Part shown: positions 1 through 5,057 of the stretch, piece by piece | How positions within the stretch are numbered: position 1 is the first letter of the stretch | Layout: every line of letters starts with the position of its first letter | DNA from: an uncultured Bacteroides sp. | GTDB taxonomy: Bacteria > Bacteroidota > Bacteroidia > Bacteroidales > Bacteroidaceae | Length of the DNA: 5,057 bases | NCBI GenBank assembly: GCA_934716785.1 | Contig: CAKUYM010000326.1 | Coordinates: 1-5,057 of the forward strand | Direction of reading: 5' to 3' | The notes under the pieces: model-generated | Databases searched by the model: none | Seen by the model: the letters and a program-made list of their open reading frames with translations, nothing else | Told to the model about the DNA's origin: nothing | Program-made: the position numbers and the translations under genes

Positions 1-38
1 ACGCTAAGTTGAGCCGTGTAGCTATTGTTGAAGAGTAA
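1..38 (+). CDS. Possible 3' end of an upstream gene (partial)
   Basis: Reading from base 3, the window opens with eleven sense codons (AKLSRVAIVEE) followed by TAA at 36-38. The other two forward frames stop within the first dozen bases. A strong intrinsic terminator begins about 21 nt after this stop, which is the usual arrangement for the end of a gene, so I infer that a codirectional gene ends here. Eleven residues are too few to name a family, and a chance open stretch of this length is quite possible. Confidence 0.35.
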   Translation, partial: AKLSRVAIVEE

Positions 39-59
39 TATACATCTGAAATAAATAAT

Positions 60-96
60 AAAAAAGACGTTTCCTTTCATGGGAAACGTCTTTTTT
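60..96 (+). terminator. Intrinsic transcription terminator upstream of ruvX
   Basis: A perfect 15-bp inverted repeat has arms at 60-74 and 82-96 and a 7-nt loop (TTTCATG). The core arms are GACGTTTCC and GGAAACGTC. The outer part of the stem pairs an A-run with the six Ts at 91-96, giving a GC-containing stem followed by a U-tract. Because the 5' side is an A-run, the same hairpin could also stop transcription on the opposite strand. It most likely ends the gene whose last codons lie at 1-38. Its 3' arm is only about 15 nt from the ruvX start codon. Confidence 0.85.
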
Positions 97-105
97 GTAT
101 TTTTG
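75..105 (+). promoter_or_regulatory. Candidate Bacteroides-type promoter for ruvX
   Basis: TATTTTTG at 98-105 matches the Bacteroides primary-sigma -7 consensus TAnnTTTG exactly. TTTC at 75-78 matches the -33 consensus TTTG in three of four bases with a 19-nt spacer, within the known 19-21 range. Transcription would begin around 109-112, at or just before the ruvX ATG, giving an almost leaderless mRNA. The -33 element would sit in the loop of the terminator. T-rich DNA downstream of a terminator readily produces such matches by chance, so this is a moderate call. Confidence 0.4.
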
Positions 106-111
106 TGCCCC

Positions 112-528
112 ATGAGTAGAATTGTAGCAATAGATTACGGAAGAAAGCGTACGGGGATAGCTGTCAGCGACACGATGCAGATGATTGCAAATGGTCTGAC
201 AACAGTGCCGACGCATGAACTTCTTGGCTTTATCGGTGATTATGTGGCGAGAGAACCGGTGGAGCGGATTATTATCGGACTTCCTCGGCAGATGAATAAT
301 GAAGTGTCGGAGAATATGAAAAATATAGAACCTTTTGTCCGTTCGCTGAAAAAACGTTTTCCCGACATTCCGGTGGAGTATGTGGATGAACGGTTCACAT
401 CTGTCTTGGCGCATCGCACCATGCTGGAGGCGGGACTTAAAAAGAAGGATCGCCAGAATAAGGCATTGGTGGATGAAATTAGTGCTACGATAATTCTGCA
501 AACATATTTGGAGAGTAAACGTTTTTAG
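112..528 (+). CDS. ruvX: RuvX/YqgF-family pre-16S rRNA nuclease (putative Holliday junction resolvase)
   Basis: This 138-residue protein is a single RNase H-fold YqgF domain of normal family length. The family is widely conserved in bacteria, acts in the cytoplasm in 5' end maturation of 16S rRNA, and was earlier proposed to be a RuvC-like Holliday junction resolvase. Visible hallmarks are the first strand with Asp8 in AIDYGRKRTGIAVSD (residues 6-20), GLPR at 56-59, Glu93 in DERFTS (92-97), and Asp121 in DEISATIILQ (121-130). These three acidic residues form the expected metal-binding set. I chose ATG 112 because conserved sequence starts right there. An in-frame ATG at 79 would add 11 residues (MGNVFFVFLCP) encoded by the terminator's loop and 3' arm, which look like read-through of non-coding DNA. 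def follows after 45 nt, so co-transcription is likely. Confidence 0.95.
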   Translation: MSRIVAIDYGRKRTGIAVSDTMQMIANGLTTVPTHELLGFIGDYVAREPVERIIIGLPRQMNNEVSENMKNIEPFVRSLKKRFPDIPVEYVDERFTSVLAHRTMLEAGLKKKDRQNKALVDEISATIILQTYLESKRF

Positions 529-573
529 TAAACAACAATAGAATATTTAATTTATCAATAGAATAAAAAATAT

Positions 574-1128
574 ATGATCTTACCTATTTATGTATATGGA
601 CAACCTGTCTTAAGAAAGGTGGCAGAGGACATAACTCCGGATTATCCGGAGTTGAAAGAGTTGATTGCAAATATGTTTGAAACGATGGTGCATGCAGACG
701 GGGTCGGGTTGGCTGCTCCGCAGATCGGTTTGCCTATTCGTGTTGTCACAATCACACTGGATCCTCTTTCGGAAGATTATCCTGAATTCAAGAATTTCAA
801 TAAGGCATATATCAATCCTCATATTCTGGAAATCGGTGGTGAGGAAGTGGGCATGGAAGAAGGATGTCTGAGTCTTCCCGGTATCCATGAAACAGTGAAA
901 AGGGGAAATAAAATCCGCGTGAAATACATGGATGTGGATTTCGTGGAACATGAGGAAGAGGTGGAAGGCTATCTCGCCCGTGTCATGCAGCATGAATTCG
1001 ACCATTTGGATGGCAAGATGTTCATAGATCATCTTTCTCCGCTTCGCAAGCAGATGATCAGAGGAAAACTGAATACGATGCTGAAAGGAAAAGCACGCAG
1101 TTCTTATAAGATGAAACAGGTGAAATAA
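574..1128 (+). CDS. def: Peptide deformylase
   Basis: The 184-residue cytoplasmic metalloenzyme removes the formyl group from the N-terminal methionine of nascent polypeptides at the ribosome. All three family motifs are intact: motif 1 GVGLAAPQ at residues 43-50 with Gln50; motif 2 EGCLS at 96-100 with metal ligand Cys98; and motif 3 HEFDH at 140-144 with ligands His140 and His144 and catalytic Glu141. The early PVLR (11-14) is also typical. Motif 2 with a plain EGCLS and the overall length fit the type 1 (bacterial) enzymes, and the C-terminal tail is basic (last residues SSYKMKQVK). The start codon is the ATG at 574 in an A/T-rich context without a Shine-Dalgarno sequence, as is normal for Bacteroidales. 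It lies 45 nt after ruvX with no terminator between them and no clear promoter, so the two probably form one transcription unit. There is no sign of damage. Confidence 0.97.
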   Translation: MILPIYVYGQPVLRKVAEDITPDYPELKELIANMFETMVHADGVGLAAPQIGLPIRVVTITLDPLSEDYPEFKNFNKAYINPHILEIGGEEVGMEEGCLSLPGIHETVKRGNKIRVKYMDVDFVEHEEEVEGYLARVMQHEFDHLDGKMFIDHLSPLRKQMIRGKLNTMLKGKARSSYKMKQVK

Positions 1129-1156
1129 AGATAAAAAACGTTTATATCCCTGTTAA

Positions 1157-1189
1157 GTAAACGAAAAGCATTATTTTTGCTTCGTTTAC
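1157..1189. repeat. Imperfect inverted repeat between def and the TPR gene
   Basis: The arms GTAAACGAA (1157-1165) and TTCGTTTAC (1181-1189) are perfectly complementary over 9 bp. After a 2-nt AA bulge on the 5' side, GCA (1168-1170) pairs with TGC (1178-1180), leaving the 7-nt loop TTATTTT. No T-run follows, so it does not look like an intrinsic terminator for def. It brackets the candidate -7 element at 1172-1179, so it could be an operator for a dimeric regulator or a hairpin in the def 3' region. The 33-bp structure is seen directly, but its function is unknown. Confidence 0.6.
1172..1179 (+). promoter_or_regulatory. Candidate -7 element for the TPR gene
   Basis: TATTTTTG matches the Bacteroides -7 consensus TAnnTTTG exactly and is identical to the candidate element upstream of ruvX. 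It would place the transcript start near 1183-1187, leaving a leader of about 12-16 nt. No good TTTG -33 element lies at the proper 19-21-nt spacing; the best is CCTG at 1149-1152. The element lies inside the inverted repeat at 1157-1189. It supports separate transcription of the TPR gene but does not prove it. Confidence 0.35.
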
Positions 1190-1198
1190 AAGCATAAA

Positions 1199-3235
1199 AT
1201 GTCGATGATAAAAAGAATATTAGCAGTATTATTGCTGTTTCCCACACTGGTATGTGCCCAGATAAATACGGATCGGGTGATGACTATCGCCCGAAACGCT
1301 CTTTATTTTGAGGACTATGTACTTTCTATCCAGTATTTTAATCAAGTGATTAATGCAAAGCCTTATCTGTATGAACCTTATTTCTTCAGGGCACTGGCAA
1401 AGCTGAATCTGGAAGATTTTCAAGGTGCCGAGACGGATTGTGATGCAGCCATTCAACGGAATCCGTTTGTGGTGGGCGCTTATCAAGTGCGTGGTTTGGC
1501 AAGGATTCGCCAAGGCAAATTTGACGGGGCCATTGAAGATTATCAGAAAGCCTTGCATTATGATCCGGAGAATATCACTTTGTGGCACAATCTGACATTG
1601 TCCCACATTCAGAAAAAGGATTACGACTCGGCGAAAGGGGATTTGGAGAGCTTGCTGAAGGTGTCTCCGCGTTATACCCGTGCTTATCTGATGAGGGGAG
1701 AGGTGTCGTTGCAACAGAAAGATACGGTTGCGGCCTTGAACGATTTTAATAAAGCGCTTGCACTGGATAAGTATGACCCAGACGCATGGAGTGCGAGGGC
1801 AATCGTGAGGTTGCAGCAGTCCAAGTATACAGAAGCAGAGTCTGACTTCGACCGTGCTATTCATCTAAGCGCCAAGAATGCGGGGAATTATATAAACCGT
1901 GCTTTGGCGCGATTCCATCAGAATAATCTGAGAGGGGCTATGAGCGATTATGATCTGGCACTGGATATTGATCCCAACAACTTTATCGGGCATTATAACC
2001 GTGGTTTGCTTCGTGCGCAGGTAGGAGATGACAACCGTGCGATTGAAGATTTCGATTTCGTGATTCAGATGGAGCCGGATAACATGATGGCGGTATTTAA
2101 CCGTGGCTTGCTCCGTGCGCAGACCGGAGACTATCGGGGGGCCATAAAAGACTATACGACTGTTATCGACCAGCATCCCAACTTCTTGACCGGATATTAC
2201 CAGCGTGCAGAAGCCCGCCGGAAAATCGGAGACAAAAAGGGAGCGGAGTCGGATGAGTTTAAAGTCATGAAAGCTCAAATAGACAAGCAAAACGGTGTGA
2301 CAAATAAAGATGTAGCTCAGAATCAGAATAAGGAGACGGGCGATGAAGAAGAAAAGGGAGAAAAAACCCGTAAGAAGTCGGATAAGAATATGAATAATTA
2401 TCGTAAGATAGTCATCGCCGATGATTCGGAAGCAGACCAGCGCTATACCAGTGATTATCGCGGACGTGTGCAGGATAAGAACGTGAATATCAAATTGGAA
2501 CCTATGTTTGCGTTGACCTATTATGAGAAGATGAGCGATGTGAAGCGTTCGGTGAATTTTCATAAATATATCGAAGATTTGAACCGTACAGGGGTACTCC
2601 CGAAGCGTCTCCGTATCACGAATATGGAAGCTCCGCTGACGGAAGAACAGGTGAAGTTTCACTTTGCTTTGATTGATACGCATACATCGGATATTGTGGC
2701 GGATGAGAAAAATGCTTCAAAACGTTTTGCTCGCGCAATTGATTTTTATTTGGTACAGGACTTTACAAGCGCCGTGTCTGATTTGACGGAGACGATTCTG
2801 CTGGATGGAGATTTCTTCCCGGCATATTTCATGCGTGCTCTTATTCGCTGCAAGCAATTGGAATATCAGAAAGCCGAGCAGGCTGTGGAGACGGAAAATT
2901 TAGGAGATAAACGTAAGGATATTACTGCGGTGGATTATGAGGTGGTAAGAAAAGATCTGGATAAAGTAATCAATTTGGCCCCTGATTTTGTTTATGCTTA
3001 TTATAACCGTGCGAATGTTTCTGCCATGCTGAAAGATTATCGGGCGGCAGTGGCCGATTATGACAGGGCTATCGAGCAGAATCCTGATTTTGCGGATGCT
3101 TATTTCAACCGTGGCCTTACTCATATATTCTTAGGCAATAACAAGTTGGGAATTTCCGACTTGAGTAAAGCCGGCGAATTGGGTATTGTTTCCGCTTATA
3201 GTGTGATCAAACGTTTTACGGATCAGACGGAATAA
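1199..3235 (+). CDS. Secreted tetratricopeptide-repeat (TPR) protein of unknown function
   Basis: The 678-residue protein opens with a type I signal peptide: basic residues KR at 5-6, a hydrophobic run at 7-18, and a likely cut after VCA (18-20). Cys19 does not sit in a proper lipobox, so a periplasmic or envelope location is inferred rather than a lipoprotein. About ten consecutive TPRs span residues 25-360, many with the pattern Y/F-NRG/RA-L-R and AI-DY-AI-L-P. A highly charged, low-complexity linker (361-400) follows. Residues 400-505 show no TPR pattern. A second block of about four TPRs spans 505-665; one of these appears split by about 25 residues (554-578). TPR proteins are scaffolds for protein binding, and I see no catalytic motif. 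An alternative ATG at 1205 (MIKRILAV) also gives a good signal peptide. The protein is not obviously linked to the translation genes on either side, and the partner is unknown. Confidence 0.92.
   Translation: MSMIKRILAVLLLFPTLVCAQINTDRVMTIARNALYFEDYVLSIQYFNQVINAKPYLYEPYFFRALAKLNLEDFQGAETDCDAAIQRNPFVVGAYQVRGLARIRQGKFDGAIEDYQKALHYDPENITLWHNLTLSHIQKKDYDSAKGDLESLLKVSPRYTRAYLMRGEVSLQQKDTVAALNDFNKALALDKYDPDAWSARAIVRLQQSKYTEAESDFDRAIHLSAKNAGNYINRALARFHQNNLRGAMSDYDLALDIDPNNFIGHYNRGLLRAQVGDDNRAIEDFDFVIQMEPDNMMAVFNRGLLRAQTGDYRGAIKDYTTVIDQHPNFLTGYYQRAEARRKIGDKKGAESDEFKVMKAQIDKQNGVTNKDVAQNQNKETGDEEEKGEKTRKKSDKNMNNYRKIVIADDSEADQRYTSDYRGRVQDKNVNIKLEPMFALTYYEKMSDVKRSVNFHKYIEDLNRTGVLPKRLRITNMEAPLTEEQVKFHFALIDTHTSDIVADEKNASKRFARAIDFYLVQDFTSAVSDLTETILLDGDFFPAYFMRALIRCKQLEYQKAEQAVETENLGDKRKDITAVDYEVVRKDLDKVINLAPDFVYAYYNRANVSAMLKDYRAAVADYDRAIEQNPDFADAYFNRGLTHIFLGNNKLGISDLSKAGELGIVSAYSVIKRFTDQTE
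1997..2130 (+). repeat. Near-identical DNA repeat in adjacent TPR units
   Basis: The segments 1997-2028 and 2099-2130 match at 27 of 32 bases by my count and lie 102 bp apart, which is exactly one 34-codon TPR. They encode NRGLLRAQVGD and NRGLLRAQTGD. The other TPRs in this gene share only the protein pattern and not this level of DNA identity. This suggests that these two units come from a comparatively recent tandem duplication or have been kept alike by gene conversion. Confidence 0.6.
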
Positions 3236-3276
3236 CATTTTTTTTGATTAAAAATGGAAAACTCAAAAGATTTAGT

Positions 3277-3284
3277 TACTTTTG
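3277..3284 (+). promoter_or_regulatory. Candidate -7 element for thrS
   Basis: TACTTTTG matches the Bacteroides -7 consensus TAnnTTTG exactly. Transcription would start near 3288-3291, leaving a leader of roughly 27-30 nt before the thrS ATG. The -33 region at proper spacing (AATG or ATGG around 3253-3257) is a poor match to TTTG. The eight-T run at 3238-3245 after the TPR gene stop is not preceded by a convincing GC-rich hairpin, so read-through from the TPR gene into thrS is also possible. Confidence 0.4.
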
Positions 3285-3307
3285 CGTTCAAATTGTGAAA
3301 ATATAAC

Positions 3308-3322
3308 ATCATATATTATGAT
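3308..3322 (+). other. Small inverted repeat covering the thrS start codon
   Basis: ATCATA (3308-3313) and TATGAT (3317-3322) are perfect inverted repeats separated by TAT. The thrS ATG at 3318-3320 lies inside the 3' arm. In the mRNA this could form a 6-bp hairpin over the start codon. It is almost all A-U pairs with a 3-nt loop, so it would be weak, and it may be a chance effect of AT-rich DNA. Confidence 0.3.
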
Positions 3323-5057
3323 AAAGATAACATTTCCCGACGGCTCTGTTCGTGAGTATAACGAAGGAGTGAACGGTTTACAGATTGCAGAAAGTATCAG
3401 TTCGCGCTTGGCACAGGATGTGCTGGCTTGTGGCGTGAATGGCGAGACTTATGATTTAGGACGTCCTATTAATGAAGATGCTGATTTTGTGCTTTATAAA
3501 TGGGATGATGAAGAAGGTAAGCATGCCTTTTGGCATACAAGTGCCCATTTGCTGGCTGAAGCTTTGCAGGAACTCTACCCGGGCATTCAGTTCGGTATCG
3601 GTCCGGCCATTGAGAACGGGTTCTATTATGATGTGGATCCGGGAGAGGCCGTGATTAAAGAAAGCGACCTGCCTGCTATCGAAGCCAAGATGTTGGAGTT
3701 GGCTGCCAAGAAGGAAGCCGTGGTCAGAAAGAGTATTGCCAAGTCGGATGCTTTGAAGATGTTCGGTGATCGTGGAGAAACTTATAAATGTGAGTTGATC
3801 TCCGAATTGGAAGACGGACATATTACGACATATACTCAAGGTGCGTTTACTGACCTTTGCCGTGGTCCTCACTTAATGACGACTGCTCCGATCAAGGCTA
3901 TTAAGCTGACGTCTGTTGCAGGTGCCTACTGGCGTGGCCATGAAGATCGTAAGATGCTGACCCGTATTTACGGTATCACGTTCCCGAAAAAGAAAATGTT
4001 GGATGAATATCTGGCATTGATGGAAGAGGCCAAGAAACGCGACCATCGTAAGATCGGTAAGGAAATGCAATTATTCATGTTCTCAGATACCGTAGGTAAA
4101 GGACTCCCGATGTGGTTGCCGAAAGGTACGGCATTGCGTCTGCGTCTGCAAGAATTCCTGCGTCGTATCCAGACCCGCTATGATTATCAGGAAGTAATTA
4201 CTCCGCCGATTGGTAACAAACTGCTGTATGTGACTTCCGGTCACTATGCAAAATATGGTAAAGATGCATTCCAGCCTATCCATACACCGGAAGAGGGAGA
4301 GGAGTACTTCTTGAAACCGATGAACTGCCCTCACCACTGCGAGATTTACAAGAACTTCCCGCGTTCATATAAGGATCTTCCTTTGCGTATTGCTGAATTC
4401 GGAACTGTTTGTCGTTATGAGCAAAGTGGCGAGTTGCACGGCTTGACACGTGTACGTAGCTTTACACAGGATGATGCACATATCTTCTGCCGTCCGGAAC
4501 AGGTGAAAGATGAATTCCTTCGTGTGATGGATATCATATCTATCGTATTCCGTTCTATGGACTTCCAGAATTTTGAGGCTCAGATATCATTGCGCGATAA
4601 AGTGAATCGCGAAAAGTATATCGGTAGCGACGAAAATTGGGAGAAAGCAGAGCAGGCTATCATCGAGGCTTGTGCGGAAAAGGGGTTGCCAGCCAAGATA
4701 GAATATGGCGAAGCGGCTTTCTACGGTCCTAAGCTCGACTTTATGGTGAAAGACGCTATCGGTCGTCGTTGGCAGTTGGGTACAATCCAGGTTGACTATA
4801 ATCTTCCGGAACGTTTTGACCTTGAGTATATGGGATCTGACAACCAGAAACATCGTCCGGTAATGATTCACCGTGCACCGTTCGGCTCCATGGAGCGTTT
4901 TGTTGCCGTATTGATTGAGCACACTGCCGGTAAGTTCCCATTGTGGCTGACACCGGAACAGGTAGTTGTCCTGCCTATCAGTGAGAAGTTCAATGAATAT
5001 GCCGAACAGGTGAAGACATATCTGAAGGTTCACGAGATTCGTGCGATTGTAGATGAC
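3318..5057 (+). CDS. thrS: Threonyl-tRNA synthetase (3' end beyond window)
   Basis: This class II synthetase charges tRNA-Thr with threonine in the cytoplasm. The frame is open for 580 codons to the window edge; full enzymes are about 640-650 residues, so roughly 65 are missing. Domains in order are: TGS domain (about 1-61); the second N-terminal editing domain (about 65-225) with HTSAH (His73, His77) and CRGPH (Cys181, His185), the residues that hydrolyse mischarged Ser-tRNA-Thr; the catalytic core (about 245-540); and the start of the anticodon-binding domain (from about 545, [14 protein letters not shown]). The catalytic zinc ligands are Cys337 (MNCPHH), His388 (QDDAHIF) and His518 (MIHRA). 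Motif 2 includes Arg366 ([12 protein letters not shown]) and motif 3 is GSMERF with Arg527. ATG 3318 begins directly at the TGS strand [10 protein letters not shown]. In Bacteroides, infC, rpmI and rplT usually follow; this is from memory and lies outside the window. Confidence 0.97.
   Translation, partial: MIKITFPDGSVREYNEGVNGLQIAESISSRLAQDVLACGVNGETYDLGRPINEDADFVLYKWDDEEGKHAFWHTSAHLLAEALQELYPGIQFGIGPAIENGFYYDVDPGEAVIKESDLPAIEAKMLELAAKKEAVVRKSIAKSDALKMFGDRGETYKCELISELEDGHITTYTQGAFTDLCRGPHLMTTAPIKAIKLTSVAGAYWRGHEDRKMLTRIYGITFPKKKMLDEYLALMEEAKKRDHRKIGKEMQLFMFSDTVGKGLPMWLPKGTALRLRLQEFLRRIQTRYDYQEVITPPIGNKLLYVTSGHYAKYGKDAFQPIHTPEEGEEYFLKPMNCPHHCEIYKNFPRSYKDLPLRIAEFGTVCRYEQSGELHGLTRVRSFTQDDAHIFCRPEQVKDEFLRVMDIISIVFRSMDFQNFEAQISLRDKVNREKYIGSDENWEKAEQAIIEACAEKGLPAKIEYGEAAFYGPKLDFMVKDAIGRRWQLGTIQVDYNLPERFDLEYMGSDNQKHRPVMIHRAPFGSMERFVAVLIEHTAGKFPLWLTPEQVVVLPISEKFNEYAEQVKTYLKVHEIRAIVDD

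Noticed and set aside
79..111. N-terminal extension of RuvX from the in-frame ATG at 79
   Set aside because: These codons coincide with the terminator loop, 3' arm and T-run, and the family's conserved N-terminus begins at the ATG at 112.
22..501. Minus-strand open frame of 159 codons opposite ruvX
   Set aside because: It runs through both the ruvX coding region and the terminator hairpin, and its product has no recognisable motif. ruvX on the + strand has intact family motifs.
515..534. Short direct repeat GTAAAC flanking the ruvX stop codon, also resembling the inverted-repeat arm at 1157
   Set aside because: A six-base AT-rich match partly inside the final ruvX codons (Ser-Lys-Arg) is expected by chance.
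1865..2683. Long minus-strand open frame (272 codons) opposite the TPR gene
   Set aside because: It lies entirely antisense to a well-supported gene with a clear TPR pattern, its translation is rich in I, L, H and R without any domain, and it is best explained as a shadow of codon bias.
3204..3245. Terminator after the TPR gene, from TGATC/GATCA (3204-3208 and 3221-3225) plus the T-run at 3238-3245
   Set aside because: The stem is only 5 bp with a 12-nt loop, lies inside the coding region and is about 12 nt from the T-run, so it is too weak to call.
4326..4346. Unusual CPHHC next to the zinc ligand in ThrRS, where the E. coli enzyme has CPGHV
   Set aside because: From memory, CPHH variants occur in many bacterial threonyl-tRNA synthetases, and Cys337 itself is retained, so this is normal family variation.
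3456..5033. Several minus-strand open frames opposite thrS
   Set aside because: The + strand is one continuous threonyl-tRNA synthetase with all catalytic, editing and zinc residues, so the antisense frames are shadows.

Overview
The window looks like a chromosomal housekeeping segment from a Bacteroidales bacterium, most likely the genus Bacteroides. The evidence is: AT-rich intergenic DNA without Shine-Dalgarno sequences ahead of the starts; three close matches to the Bacteroides -7 promoter element TAnnTTTG just upstream of genes; and protein sequences plus a gene order (ruvX, def, TPR protein, thrS) that I recognise from Bacteroides genomes. The genus call is inference from memory and no database search was run. 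All supported genes are on the + strand.

Layout. Positions 1-38 probably hold the last codons of an upstream gene. A perfect 15-bp stem-loop with a T-run (60-96) follows and ends that unit. A candidate promoter overlapping the terminator's distal side leads into ruvX (112-528), the YqgF-family protein linked to 16S rRNA maturation. After 45 nt comes def (574-1128), peptide deformylase, probably on the same transcript. A 70-nt gap with an inverted repeat around a candidate -7 box precedes a 678-residue secreted tetratricopeptide-repeat (TPR) protein (1199-3235). After an 82-nt gap with another candidate -7 box comes thrS (3318 to the window edge), threonyl-tRNA synthetase, cut off inside its anticodon-binding domain after 580 codons.

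How the genes fit together. ruvX, def and thrS all serve protein synthesis: rRNA processing, N-terminal deformylation of nascent chains and tRNA charging. The TPR protein stands apart. It has a signal peptide, so it should act in the periplasm or envelope, and nothing in the sequence ties it to translation. It is the least explained gene here, with an uncharacterised stretch of about 100 residues between two TPR blocks and one TPR apparently split by an insertion.

I see no mobile element, CRISPR array, tRNA, rRNA, defence cassette or sign of horizontal transfer. No convincing new system is present. The most useful second looks are the non-TPR domain of the secreted protein, the compact terminator/promoter/start arrangement at ruvX, and the inverted repeat over the candidate promoter of the TPR gene.
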